Below, one piece after another: positions 1 to 9,024 of a stretch of 64,000 nucleotides of DNA. A program made the translations under genes and the position numbers. Source of the stretch: Microbulbifer variabilis. GTDB lineage: Bacteria > Pseudomonadota > Gammaproteobacteria > Pseudomonadales > Cellvibrionaceae. The DNA is taken from NCBI RefSeq assembly GCF_020524905.1, contig NZ_JAIVKI010000007.1:124001-188000 (forward strand). The letters are read 5' to 3'. Every line of letters starts with the position of its first letter. Position 1 is the stretch's first letter. The notes under the pieces are model-generated. The model had not been told where the DNA came from and did not search any database. It worked only from the letters and a program-made list of their open reading frames with translations.

Positions 1-1
1 G

Positions 2-339
2 GTGCTCTTTCCCACAATGTTTGAACAAAACCGGAAAGAGCAGGTTGATACTATGATTCATGAGCTGGGTCATATTTTTGAGTTAAGACATTTCTTTGCT
101 GATCTGAAAGAGAAAGCTTGGCACAGTGTGATTTACGGTGTACATAAGCCTTCTCCATTATGAACTATGGAGAAAATAGTGGGCTTACCAAAGCCGATAA
201 GAATGATTTAAAAACTCTTTATGATTTGACATGGTCAAGACAACTTACCGAAATTGATGGGGCACAAATTAGATTTGTTAAACCATATCATGAAACTATT
301 GAGCAGATGTCCGTTTTCTTTGAAGTTTCAATTGGGTAA
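2..339 (+). pseudogene. Frameshifted 3' part of an HExxH zinc metalloprotease
   Basis: The 5' end lies outside the window. Reading from base 2, the frame encodes a metzincin-type zinc site: HELGH followed by a third histidine (HELGHIFELRH), so a zinc-dependent secreted or lipoprotein protease is likely. That frame stops at 161-163. The expected continuation (SIMNYG, then LTKADKNDLKTLYDLTW) is in another frame from about base 154 to a TAA at 337-339. The MNYG segment resembles the methionine turn of metzincins. A one-base loss or two-base gain near 149-156 would explain this. It is either a true pseudogene or a sequencing error; both halves still look well preserved at the protein level, so the lesion would be recent. 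Family-level confidence is moderate because the N-terminus is missing. Confidence 0.6.
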
Positions 340-725
340 GTTCTAAAATGCTCTAAAGTTGGTGGATTAATGAACCCAACTATTATCGGGAGGAATTCAT
401 CTTTTATATCCAATTCCTTTTAAATCAAGAACGCAAGGTTTGTGTGCAGATTGAATAAGCTTATCATTTTTATTGGTAGAGGTTGAGATGTAGGCTTCGA
501 CAATAAATGTTTAAGATAATGTATGGTAGGGTTTCTTAATTTTTGAAGGTTAACTATAAACATCAAAAATTTTCATCGGTATATTGTCTTTGAACCTGTT
601 CCATGTTCCTATTTATTCCTACTAAGCGGCTACGTGGTGAAAAGCGATAGATACTCTATATGGCTCTTAGTGATGAGTTCTCCAAGCTAGTATCCAAAAT
701 AAATTTCAATAAAAAGGAACAAGTT
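340..725. other. AT-rich intergenic region with no convincing gene
   Basis: Between the protease remnant and the subtilase start I see only AT-rich sequence with frequent stops in all frames. It presumably holds the subtilase promoter. No clear hairpin with a T-tract or recognisable operator was found. Confidence 0.4.
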
Positions 726-2045
726 TTGAATAAAATAGTATTTGTGGTATTGCTTATAGTATTTAGTGTAAAGGTCTTTGCATCAAATCCCAACGTCGAT
801 CAGGCAAGAGTCTCTTTGCAGGTAATTAAGGAACTGACCCCATGGCCTTGGGAAGAGCCTGTTACTCCAATACTCGATGATTACCTGGCTGCTGAGTTTG
901 ACCAATATCAGGGGCGGGCGAAATCGCTCTATATGGTCGATGAGCTAAAAATGCACAAGTGGGGGCAGTCTATTACTGAATTTACAGTGCTTGCCGAGCT
1001 TTTGTACACCTTTCAGCCAGAGGATTACCAGGAGGAGTATAGGCAGGCTTTTGAAGCCGCTATCGCAGATTTGGATCTGTTTAGGCAGGAGCTTAATGAC
1101 TTTCTGTATCCCTATGTGCCCGGTTATAACCTTAAACAACATAATCTAGTTAGGCATTTTGATGGGGAGGGTATTGTTATTGGGGTGTTCGATTTGTTTG
1201 ATCCTGTCCGCTTGCAGGAACAACGTGAGCAGTACCCAAATATCGAAGCGGAAGTTCAGTTTGGTGACCCGATCACATTCCTGCATGGCAATACCGTCAT
1301 CGATATTATCCTCGATATTGCACCTAAGGCCACCATTGTACCCATAAGTACCGAGAGTAAGACATACAATGAAGCCATGGCTTATATGCGTAGTCGAGAT
1401 GATATCAGTGTGATTAATATGAGCCGGGCCTTCCATATCACCAATGATCAGTTAGATCCAGAGTTCTCAGACCATCTATCACATATTCTACAGTCCAAAA
1501 TTTTTACCAAATCTATAGGAAATACGGGTACGGATTTGAACGGTGAGGATACGGATGTGCGTAAACGTCTGGGACTTCCCCCTTTGGGAAGTTTCTTTAC
1601 TTATGATTTGGATCTGATTAAAGCTTTCTTACTTCAAAACCAAAGCATGCAGGGTAATAAAAACCTGATGTTTGCGATTAACTTGCAACCATTTTCCGAT
1701 GAGGTATCTCTAACTGCTACCGTTCCTGGTTATAACGAGTTGGCGATCAACCGCAGCTTCGCCATCTCAGGTGATGCTGTTTACTCGGCTTCTAGCCAAA
1801 ACTTTGAATCTGGCAGTTCTTTTGCGGCCCCACAATTGGCAGCTGTAAGTGCGCTTCTATTGGATGCGGCTGACCACTATGGATACTCTAAGGATGAGGC
1901 CGTACCAATGGTTGTGCAGGCTCTTCAGGGCACGGCAAGGCACTCTCACTTGGGTGCTAATAATACTGGGCTGGGTTTTGTTGATGCTCATAAGGCCTTA
2001 GTGGAATTGATGCAGTCTAGTAGAAGACCTGGGCATATCCACTAA
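726..2045 (+). CDS. Secreted subtilisin-like serine protease (S8 family)
   Basis: Predicted extracytoplasmic serine endopeptidase. Counting from the upstream ATG at 660 (461 residues), the catalytic triad is Asp178 in GVFDLFD, His209 in FLHGNTV and Ser387 in SGSSFAAP, with oxyanion Asn288 in SIGNTG. These are the S8 signatures, although the His and Ser motifs are divergent from HGT and GTSMAAP. I prefer the TTG at 726: an AAGGA sequence lies about 7 bases upstream, and it gives a clean signal peptide (LNKIVFVVLLIVFSVKVFA). The ATG at 660 would bury that signal 22 residues in. The roughly 130 residues before the catalytic domain could be a propeptide. No partner gene is obvious. The next about 130 bases hold a further open stretch in another frame (see findings), so the C-terminus may be truncated. 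Confidence 0.8.
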   Translation: MNKIVFVVLLIVFSVKVFASNPNVDQARVSLQVIKELTPWPWEEPVTPILDDYLAAEFDQYQGRAKSLYMVDELKMHKWGQSITEFTVLAELLYTFQPEDYQEEYRQAFEAAIADLDLFRQELNDFLYPYVPGYNLKQHNLVRHFDGEGIVIGVFDLFDPVRLQEQREQYPNIEAEVQFGDPITFLHGNTVIDIILDIAPKATIVPISTESKTYNEAMAYMRSRDDISVINMSRAFHITNDQLDPEFSDHLSHILQSKIFTKSIGNTGTDLNGEDTDVRKRLGLPPLGSFFTYDLDLIKAFLLQNQSMQGNKNLMFAINLQPFSDEVSLTATVPGYNELAINRSFAISGDAVYSASSQNFESGSSFAAPQLAAVSALLLDAADHYGYSKDEAVPMVVQALQGTARHSHLGANNTGLGFVDAHKALVELMQSSRRPGHIH

Positions 2046-2199
2046 CGGATTCACATGCCGACAATAATCGCTGTGTATTAAATCACTCAGCAGGTCTGAT
2101 TGGTTTTGAAATGAAGGCGGGTGAGAATGCAGCAAGATCGTTTATGATTGCTACCCTGAGCTGATAGTCTTATCAATCTATATCTTCGGGAAGTTTAAC

Positions 2200-2973
2200 T
2201 TGAAAGTAATCGTGTTCTTCGCTCTTTTTGTGAGCAGTCTTGCCTGGTCTTCAGAAAATATTGAATGTGGGAAGTCGTGCACATTTGTTCTTAAGAATCA
2301 CAAAGAAGCCACCTATTCAATCATTAATGAAAGTAGGGCAGATGTCAGGATTACCCCTTTCTCAACCTTCAAGGTGCCCAATACCTTGATCGCTCTGGAT
2401 ACCGGGGTAGTTCACAGTCTTGTTCAAGAATTAACCTTTGACCACTTGAAGTATCCAGCGCAAAGTTGGTGGCCCAGTATTTGGTATGACAAGCCGCTCC
2501 CCATCCGGGCGGCATTCCAGAACTCCGCAGTGCCTATTTACCGTCAGCTGGCCATTCAAATAGGTGAGGAGCGGATGAGTCAATATTTGAGCAAATTTGA
2601 TTATGGCAATAGGGATATTTCCTCCGGCCTGGATAAATTTTGGCTAAATGGCAGCTTGAAGATTTCGGCTAGAGAGCAAGTCGACTTCCTACAAAAGTTG
2701 TTTTCCGGTTCATTGCCTGTTTCCCAAGAGACCTTGTCTTTATTTAAAGAAGTGATGCTGGTAGAGGAAACAGATTCATACAAGCTATATGCGAAGAGTG
2801 GGGGAGGGCAAATTTCCGATGATTTTGCCCAGGGCTGGTATGTCGGCGTAGTAGAGACTGGTAACAACATGTATTTCTTTGCTGCGAATATAGATGGTAA
2901 GAATTTTGCCGAAATACAGACAAAGCGTATTCGGTTTACCCGGCAACATTTGTCGAGGCTTGGGGTCATTTAG
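2200..2973 (+). CDS. Class D (OXA-type) beta-lactamase
   Basis: Predicted periplasmic serine beta-lactamase of class D, 257 residues, the normal family length. All class D landmarks are visible: signal peptide (about 1-17), STFK at 55-58 (Ser55 nucleophile, Lys58 the usual carboxylated lysine), SAV at 109-111, YGN at 135-137, Trp148 in FWLNGSLKIS, KSG at 199-201 and WYVG at 213-216. KSG replaces the common KTG; this variant is seen in some OXA enzymes. The start is TTG at 2200, with a weak GGGAAG upstream. It stands alone with no mobile element or integron nearby, so it looks like a resident chromosomal gene. Function as a beta-lactamase is well supported; the substrate range cannot be read from the sequence. 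A BlaR-like sensor domain is an alternative, but no membrane sensor region is attached. Confidence 0.9.
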   Translation: MKVIVFFALFVSSLAWSSENIECGKSCTFVLKNHKEATYSIINESRADVRITPFSTFKVPNTLIALDTGVVHSLVQELTFDHLKYPAQSWWPSIWYDKPLPIRAAFQNSAVPIYRQLAIQIGEERMSQYLSKFDYGNRDISSGLDKFWLNGSLKISAREQVDFLQKLFSGSLPVSQETLSLFKEVMLVEETDSYKLYAKSGGGQISDDFAQGWYVGVVETGNNMYFFAANIDGKNFAEIQTKRIRFTRQHLSRLGVI

Positions 2974-3089
2974 CCGTTTGAGGTCCAAGGTGGATAATTG
3001 GCCCAACCGCTTTTAAATGCTTCAATATAGAAGGCGGTAACAGAGCAAAGTAAGTGGCGCTGACCGGTGCCACTCTGATAATGTTGGAT

Positions 3090-4979
3090 TTATATCCTAA
3101 TTTTCTCGCCCATGACAATTACCCGGCTTGAAGGAATGCGGTAATACTCTACCGCACTACTGGCATTGCGAAACATTGTGGCAAACAGTCGCTCCCGCCA
3201 GAGAAACATGTGGCTGTCTTCTTGTTTGGAGGGAATGATGGTCTGCCGAGTTAAAAAATATGAAGCCTTGTTAGGCTCAAAATCCAATTCTTTTTTGGAT
3301 CGAAGTCCCTTAAGAACCTTCCAGATATCAGGTTGCTCTATATAGCCATAGCGTAGAAGTAAGTAAAAACAGTTTTCTCCAATTTCGCTGAGTATATATC
3401 GGTTGCCAGGCATTACCCGCGGGGTGTTTACAAAAGATACGGTAATAAATAGTAATTTTTCGTGCAAAACCTTGTTGTGTTTCAGGTTATAGATTAAGGC
3501 GTGAGGGGCATACAGTTGCCTTGAGATAAGGAATACAGCAGTTCCAGGTACTCTCAGTGGTTTCTTTGCCAGAAGGGCTGCCAAATAGGGCTCCAGCTTA
3601 AACTCCTGTCGCTGAAGATGTTGTGCCAATACTTCCTTGCCATCCCTCCAGGTAAACATAGAAATACATGCTATTGCGCCCAGGCCCAGTGGGAACCAGC
3701 CTCCGTGGCTGATTTTTAATAGGCTGGAAGAGAAGAAAGACAGATCGATACAGATAAAGAAGGTTGCAACTGAGATGCATAGCAGTAAGTGATATTTCAT
3801 CTGAATTCGGTAAACAACTGCCGCCAGGCAGGTACTTATCAGCATGGCGCCACTTACAGAAACACCGTAGGCACTAGCCAGATTTGTAGAGGAGCCAAAC
3901 CCTACAACGGCGCCAATAACTAAAAGCATAAGTAGCCTGTTTACCCCCGGCATAAAAATTTGCCCTTCCAAGTGTGCTGAGGTGTGCTTGAGGGCAAGCC
4001 TGGGAAGGAATCCTAGTTGCATGGCTTGTTTGGCCATAGAAAAGCTGCCGGTAATGCAAGCCTGGGAGGCTATGACCGTAGCGGCGGTGGCAAGCACGAT
4101 CACCGGGTAAAGCCCCCAGCTGGGAAACATGCGGTAGAAAGGGTTGTCCACGGCATGGGGATTACTCATCAAAAGTGCCCCTTGCCCCATATAGTTCAGA
4201 AATAGAGCAGGAAATACCAATCCAAGCCAGGCCAATCTGATAGGACTGCGACCGAAATGTCCCATATCGGTATAAAGCGCCTCGGCCCCGGTAAAAACCA
4301 GTAGAACGGCACCGAGAACCAGGAAAGAGCTAAATCCATGGGTGGTTAGAAATCTTAGAGCATGTACCGGATTTATGGCCTGGAGAATCTGGGGGTTACT
4401 GATGATACTGGAAATTCCAACTACCAGCAGGGTGAGGAACCACAGGGCGGTAACCGGTCCGAATAGGGCACCCACAGTAGAGGTGCCGTAACGCTGCACA
4501 AAAAATAGACTGATTAACACCCCTATGGCAATTGGAACGACCAGGATTTTGTGTGTCTGGTCGCCCACCTCAAGCCCCTCAATGGCTGAAAGTACAGAGA
4601 TTGCGGGGGTAAGGACGGCATCTCCAAAGAACAAAGCGGCACCGCAGATACCGGCGCCAACTATAAACCACTGTAGATACTTGCGTTCTTCTGCGGCATC
4701 CAATGCCAACGTCATCAACGCCATGATGCCGCCTTCACCACGATTATCCAGGCGCATTATCAAGGTGACATATTTGATTGTCACTATCACGATTAGAGCC
4801 CAGAAGATCGCAGAAATACCGCCCAGGATATTGGCTTCGCTCAAGGGAATACCAAATCTCGAGTGAAAAATAAGCTTAACCGCGTAAAGAGGGCTGGTAC
4901 CGATATCCCCGAAAACCACCCCAAGCGCAGCGAGTGATAGAAACCATTTTCCCTTGCTGCTCTTCTCTTTGCTTTTCAT
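3090..4979 (-). CDS. kup: Kup-family low-affinity potassium uptake protein
   Basis: K+/H+ symporter of the KUP/HAK/KT family in the inner membrane, 629 residues, typical family length. The N-terminal signature GVVFGDIGTSPLYA lies in the first membrane segment, followed by LDNRGEGGIMAL and GDAVLTPAISVLSAIEGL, both diagnostic of Kup. About twelve membrane segments span residues 12-440, followed by a soluble C-terminal domain. It is transcribed alone. The weak hairpin just downstream (around 3056-3072) has no T-tract. The start ATG at 4979 has little Shine-Dalgarno complementarity but fits the family N-terminus. Confidence 0.95.
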   Translation of the reverse strand: MKSKEKSSKGKWFLSLAALGVVFGDIGTSPLYAVKLIFHSRFGIPLSEANILGGISAIFWALIVIVTIKYVTLIMRLDNRGEGGIMALMTLALDAAEERKYLQWFIVGAGICGAALFFGDAVLTPAISVLSAIEGLEVGDQTHKILVVPIAIGVLISLFFVQRYGTSTVGALFGPVTALWFLTLLVVGISSIISNPQILQAINPVHALRFLTTHGFSSFLVLGAVLLVFTGAEALYTDMGHFGRSPIRLAWLGLVFPALFLNYMGQGALLMSNPHAVDNPFYRMFPSWGLYPVIVLATAATVIASQACITGSFSMAKQAMQLGFLPRLALKHTSAHLEGQIFMPGVNRLLMLLVIGAVVGFGSSTNLASAYGVSVSGAMLISTCLAAVVYRIQMKYHLLLCISVATFFICIDLSFFSSSLLKISHGGWFPLGLGAIACISMFTWRDGKEVLAQHLQRQEFKLEPYLAALLAKKPLRVPGTAVFLISRQLYAPHALIYNLKHNKVLHEKLLFITVSFVNTPRVMPGNRYILSEIGENCFYLLLRYGYIEQPDIWKVLKGLRSKKELDFEPNKASYFLTRQTIIPSKQEDSHMFLWRERLFATMFRNASSAVEYYRIPSSRVIVMGEKIRI

Positions 4980-5433
4980 AGAGACGCTATTAATGGAAAT
5001 CGGGAAAGCTATCTTTTGTGCAGAGGTTGTTGGTTGGTGGCAGGCTGGGTTGGATTACCATCAAGGTGGATAGAGTCGCAGTTGGCAACATTAAGTCCTT
5101 GATTCGACTCTTGAGATCCATGGGGAAGGCCTTTTTAGATGGAGTTCTCCACTCAATGATATTGGCAAGTAGTGCGTGTGGAGGAATTCTGTCTTTTATA
5201 GTAATCCCTAGGGTTGGAGTGTAGGGAAAAGTGGAGCTTGTGGGCACCGAAGACGTCATCCTGTGCTAAAACTCAGAGGGGTTTGACTTTTGTATGTTCA
5301 AATTAATGTCACTGCCCGCTGGGAGTGACGAAAGAAGTGGGTAGCTTTAGCCTTCTGGGGTTAGTGAATAGAGGCGTCGAACATCCCGGATTTGGCTGAT
5401 TCTATAGAGCTTACAACGACGAGAGACGCTCCT
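4980..5433. other. Intergenic region between divergent kup and the ThDP enzyme gene
   Basis: This gap of about 450 bases must carry both divergent promoters. I see no conserved protein-like reading frame and no recognisable riboswitch or operator. Short open frames here lack start signals and compositional support. Confidence 0.35.
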
Positions 5434-7074
5434 ATGAAAGCATCCGATCTATTTGTACGCGCCCTGGAGGCTGAGGGGGTTGAGTATGTTTTTGGTATTC
5501 CTGGTGAGGAAAATCTCGACGTGCTGGAGTCTCTACGGGGCTCCAAAATTCAATTAATCCTTACCCGCCACGAACAAGCAGCAGGTTTTATGGCTGCGAC
5601 TTATGGCCGCCTTACCGGCAAGCCTGGCGTTTGCTTGTCAACTCTGGGTCCTGGCGCTACCAATCTTGTCACCGCAGCAGCTTATGCCCAGCTGGGGGCA
5701 ATGCCAATGGTACTTGTTACCGGGCAAAAGCCCATCAAGAGTTCTAAGCAAGGGCAATTCCAGATTATCGATATCGTGGATATGATGCGTCCACTCACCA
5801 AATTCACGAAAACAATTGTGGGTGGGGATTATGTGCCTGCACATGTACGCGAAGCATTTCGCCGCTCTGAGGAAGAGCGGCCCGGTGCCGCACACCTGGA
5901 GTTTCCTGAGGATATTGCCCGCGAGCACTCCTCTATGCCGGTGCTCGAAATCAGTTACTCCCGCCGCCCCATTGCCGAAGAGAAAGCCATTCGTAAGGCG
6001 GCTGAGGCCATTACCGCCGCTCGTAAACCCCTTTTGTTGATTGGCGCCGGCGCGAATAGAAAGCTGACATCGAAGATGTTGAGGAAATTCGTAGAGAAGC
6101 TGGGGATTCCCGCGATCACCACCCAGATGGGCAAAGGGGTGATCGATGAATCTGGGCCGCACTTTATAGGTAACACGGCCTTATCCGATGAAGATTTCAT
6201 TCACCGCGCAATCGGGCAGGCGGACCTGATTATCAATGTGGGTCACGATGTGGTGGAGAAGCCCCCGTTCTTTATGCGCCCTGGAGGGCCTGAAGTCGTA
6301 CATATCAACTTCAATGCGGCTCAAGTGGACCCGGTTTACTTCCCGCAGATAGAAGTAATTGGGGATATTGCAAATAGCCTATGGCAATTGCAGGAGAATC
6401 TGGAGCCTCAGGAGCATTGGAGCTTTAGCGATGCCCATCGCATACGTTCGGCATTACAGAAGCAAATAGAGGAGGGGGCAAGTGTGGATACCTTCCCCAT
6501 CCGACCCCAGCGACTAGTGAAGGATGTGCGGGAGGTGATGCCGGAAAAAGGCGTGATTGCCCTGGATAATGGCATGTTTAAGATCTGGTTTGCCCGTAAC
6601 TATCCTGCTTATTACCCGAACACTGTGCTTTTAGACAACGCGCTGGCCACCATGGGTGCGGGTCTGCCATCGGCCATGGCAGCCAAGTTGGTCTGCCCCG
6701 ATAGAAGGGTGTTGGCGATCTGCGGAGACGGTGGTTTTATGATGAACTCCCAGGAAATAGAAACGGCTGTGCGCTTAAAATTGGATCTCATTGTGTTGAT
6801 TCTTCGTGATGATGCCTATGGCATGATCAAGTGGAAGCAGTCCATGATGGAGCTAAAAAATTTCGGGCTCGATTTTACCAACCCTGATTTTGTCACCTAT
6901 GCAAAATCTTATGGTGCTCAAGGCCATCGAATTGAGGCCACCGGTGAATTAAAATCGATGATTGAGAAATGCTGTCATGAGGGTGGGGTGCACTTGATTG
7001 ATGTGCCTGTGGATTACAGTCATAACGATCGAATTCTCAATCATGAAATTAAGGATTTGGCGAGCAAGCTGTAA
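5434..7074 (+). CDS. Acetolactate synthase large subunit-type ThDP enzyme
   Basis: Thiamine-diphosphate enzyme of the acetolactate synthase family: decarboxylation of pyruvate and condensation with a second 2-oxoacid, in the cytoplasm. The N-terminal domain begins MKASDLFVRALEAEGVEY, continues FGIPGEENLD and contains the catalytic glutamate in LTRHEQAAGFMAATYG. The C-terminal ThDP motif is GDGGFMMNSQE with the DDAYG segment following. I chose ATG 5434 over the TTG at 5392 because family members start at MKASDLF and a purine-rich stretch (GAGAGA) lies just upstream. No regulatory small subunit (ilvN/ilvH) or acetolactate decarboxylase gene lies next to it. It could therefore be a catabolic AlsS-like enzyme or a related ThDP enzyme with another acceptor. 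Confidence is high for the family, moderate for the exact reaction. Confidence 0.85.
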   Translation: MKASDLFVRALEAEGVEYVFGIPGEENLDVLESLRGSKIQLILTRHEQAAGFMAATYGRLTGKPGVCLSTLGPGATNLVTAAAYAQLGAMPMVLVTGQKPIKSSKQGQFQIIDIVDMMRPLTKFTKTIVGGDYVPAHVREAFRRSEEERPGAAHLEFPEDIAREHSSMPVLEISYSRRPIAEEKAIRKAAEAITAARKPLLLIGAGANRKLTSKMLRKFVEKLGIPAITTQMGKGVIDESGPHFIGNTALSDEDFIHRAIGQADLIINVGHDVVEKPPFFMRPGGPEVVHINFNAAQVDPVYFPQIEVIGDIANSLWQLQENLEPQEHWSFSDAHRIRSALQKQIEEGASVDTFPIRPQRLVKDVREVMPEKGVIALDNGMFKIWFARNYPAYYPNTVLLDNALATMGAGLPSAMAAKLVCPDRRVLAICGDGGFMMNSQEIETAVRLKLDLIVLILRDDAYGMIKWKQSMMELKNFGLDFTNPDFVTYAKSYGAQGHRIEATGELKSMIEKCCHEGGVHLIDVPVDYSHNDRILNHEIKDLASKL

Positions 7075-7183
7075 GTTGGATTGGGAAGAAATAGTAATAT
7101 CGCTACGGCTCTCTTCGCGAATCATGCATTGTGCGCCTTGAGTTTTAGTGAGATTGCAGAGGCAATTACATTGAGGGCTATTT

Positions 7184-8428
7184 TTACTTATCAATAATTT
7201 TCTTTATCGCGTCATAACGCCAGCCGAGCCTAATCAGTATCAAAACGAAGACGGCTGCGACGGCGGTTATAAAAAATGGCAGCCGGATATTGATCTCCAT
7301 GGCGCCGCCACCTAGCAGTGAGATAAGAGTCGCTACTATGGTAAATCCTGCCGTGGCGATACCCATTACCCAGCCCTGCTCACTCTCATTCACACTCTGG
7401 GCAAATAGATGCAATAGTGCTGGATAAGCTACCCCAAAGCTTAAATAAGCGATAAACACACTCAGATAACACAGCCAAACCTGACTGCTAAAGGCAAAGA
7501 TCAGTGCACAAGCGCCCATGATAAATGCCGATACTTTAATGATCAGAGGCTTACTCCATCGGGATAGCACGGGTTTCACCAGAAAAATACTGGAAATGCC
7601 CACGGCGATTCCCATAAACAACATAGCCATACTGGTTCCCAGCAACCCAAGTTGAAAGCGGCTATTCAAGTAGTTGGTGATAAAGATATAAAAACTGAGA
7701 TGTACCAGCATAAAGCTCAGGTAGGCAGGGCATAGTCTGACAACCTGCGGGCGGTCTTTCAGATGCACAAATTGCCTGAACAGGTCGAGGAAACGTAGTT
7801 GAACAGGTGCCGTAGGCTTCCGGCTATCGTGATAAAACGCCAGAATCAGGCCTAGAGTAATGCCAACCAACAGTAGCGCGAAATAAAAAGGGAGCTGAAT
7901 ACTTGCGATATTGCCTAATAGTGCCTTGTCGGCTAATACGCCAGCGATAATCGGCCCGGCTACTGCCCCAGCGCTCATTCCAGCCACCAGTAGCCCAAGG
8001 TTCCTGGAGGCATCCAGTTCGCTGCAGCTGGCATCAATCACTGCCGCCTGGGCAATGGGCTGATTTCCTGCGGTAAATCCACTCACTATACGCCCCAAAA
8101 TTAGCAGCCACAGGCTACTGGTGAATAGTGCTACCACTGTGATGGCGTAGCCTGCCAGTGCACCAACCAGACAGAGCACCATTGCATTTTTTCGCCCGAT
8201 ACTGTCGGATAGCTTCGCGACATACACAGCGCCCAAAAACCAAGCCAGGAAAAAGCTACTGATAACGATGCCATAGAAAAGGTGGCGTGTGGATTGCGGG
8301 GTGTCTAAAGGTAGAAAGTGAAACTTAGTCGACATGACCAGCTCACTGATGATGGGGAATAGCAGCCCTTGCCCCATTAAGTCGACAAAAACGACAGCCA
8401 GCAGGGCCAAGCGGCTCATCGCGGACAT
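7184..8428 (-). CDS. MFS transporter (drug/TetA-like exporter)
   Basis: Inner-membrane major facilitator with about 12 predicted segments, 414 residues. The loop-2/3 motif KLSDSIGRKNA is a clear MFS motif A, and LGRIVSGFTAGNQPIAQAA resembles the fourth and fifth segments of TetA-like antiporters. The longest open frame extends to 8569, but that extension is Arg/Ser-rich and unlike a transporter N-terminus. ATG 8428 follows an AGGGGAGA ribosome binding site and starts MSAMSRLALLAVVFVD, directly before the first helix, so I use it. The substrate is unknown. The small NO-linked gene lies about 180 bases upstream on the same strand, so read-through from its sigma-54 promoter is possible but unproven. 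Confidence 0.85.
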   Translation of the reverse strand: MSAMSRLALLAVVFVDLMGQGLLFPIISELVMSTKFHFLPLDTPQSTRHLFYGIVISSFFLAWFLGAVYVAKLSDSIGRKNAMVLCLVGALAGYAITVVALFTSSLWLLILGRIVSGFTAGNQPIAQAAVIDASCSELDASRNLGLLVAGMSAGAVAGPIIAGVLADKALLGNIASIQLPFYFALLLVGITLGLILAFYHDSRKPTAPVQLRFLDLFRQFVHLKDRPQVVRLCPAYLSFMLVHLSFYIFITNYLNSRFQLGLLGTSMAMLFMGIAVGISSIFLVKPVLSRWSKPLIIKVSAFIMGACALIFAFSSQVWLCYLSVFIAYLSFGVAYPALLHLFAQSVNESEQGWVMGIATAGFTIVATLISLLGGGAMEINIRLPFFITAVAAVFVLILIRLGWRYDAIKKIIDK

Positions 8429-8611
8429 TAAATCTCCCCTGTGGGGTTTCTCTTGATAGGAGCGCCATGAATCGCGGCACTGGGGAGAAGATAGCACCGA
8501 AATAGAGGCTTCACGGGAGTGGAGGGAAGTTGAAGTGGAAAATCCCGAAGTCTGTAAGGCCGCCCCCAAAGTACTGGATGACGATGAGGGCGAGAAGCTA
8601 TTGCGCCAAGA

Positions 8612-8863
8612 TCAGCGAACCTCCTGGCACAGGTTGTATTGCGCAACACAGCGGCTTACGTAACCAATCTTGATAAACGTTGCACTGATAATCATAAAAA
8701 TATGACCAGCCACCTGGGCTGGAATCGAAAAATAATGCGAGAACGGATAACAGATAACAACGGTGAGTAGCAGCAGGGGAGCTGAGAGTAACAGGGTGAG
8801 ATTTCCGGCCTTGAGCAGAAGTTCGAAACGTCTGCGAATTTTCAGAGTGTATGTGTCCAGCAT
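8612..8863 (-). CDS. Small two-helix membrane protein under probable NorR/sigma-54 control
   Basis: 83-residue predicted inner-membrane protein. It has a basic, amphipathic N-terminus (TYTLKIRRRFELLLKAG), a hydrophobic hairpin of about 20 residues each (roughly 22-44 and 51-70), and a short Cys-containing tail (CVAQYNLC). A TAGAGGC ribosome binding site precedes ATG 8863. I cannot assign a biochemical function. Its promoter is the key evidence: a near-consensus sigma-54 element ends about 40 bases upstream, with three NorR-like sites beyond, and the divergent gene is norR. In other bacteria that arrangement drives NO-detoxification genes (norVW, hmp/fhp, hcp), so this protein is inferred to be part of the nitric-oxide response. 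It may be related to small membrane proteins found beside fhp in pseudomonads, but that needs a search. A longer overlapping frame (to 8894) is a shadow. Confidence 0.7.
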   Translation of the reverse strand: MLDTYTLKIRRRFELLLKAGNLTLLLSAPLLLLTVVICYPFSHYFSIPAQVAGHIFMIISATFIKIGYVSRCVAQYNLCQEVR

Positions 8864-8903
8864 TGTCTTTGCCTCTATTACTGAATAACCTCAACAGTTA
8901 CTA

Positions 8904-8919
8904 GGCAAAGGATGTGCCA
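8904..8919 (-). promoter_or_regulatory. Sigma-54 (-24/-12) promoter for the 83-residue membrane protein
   Basis: On the minus strand this reads TGGCACATCCTTTGCC. It matches the RpoN consensus TGGCAC-N5-TTGC, with the invariant GG and GC exactly 12 bases apart (GG at 8918-8917, GC at 8906-8905). Predicted transcription would start near 8894, giving a leader of about 30 bases before ATG 8863. The divergent NorR is a sigma-54 activator with an intact GAFTGA loop, which makes the match functionally coherent. Confidence 0.85.
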
Positions 8920-8948
8920 ATCTAAAAAATCTTTATAAAACAATAAGA

Positions 8949-9010
8949 TACATTTTGTATTTGCCAGGCTTGTGTCATTTTGACTGAATCTATAAATGTG
9001 TCATAATGAC
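8949..9010. promoter_or_regulatory. Three NorR-type binding sites (enhancer)
   Basis: Two sites fit the published NorR core GT-(N7)-AC perfectly and are themselves dyads: GTCATTTTGAC at 8974-8984 and GTCATAATGAC at 9000-9010. A third, degenerate dyad (TACATTTTGTA, 8949-8959) lies closer to the promoter. Centres are about 25 and 26 bases apart and lie roughly 60, 85 and 111 bases upstream of the predicted sigma-54 start. Escherichia coli norVW likewise has three NorR sites. The block also lies directly before norR, so autoregulation is possible. Confidence 0.75.
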
Positions 9011-9024
9011 TCTAAGAGAACTTA

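Noticed and set aside
8598-8894. 98-residue minus-strand frame overlapping the 83-residue protein
   Set aside because: The competing frame has a ribosome binding site, a clean two-helix topology and the sigma-54 promoter positioned correctly.
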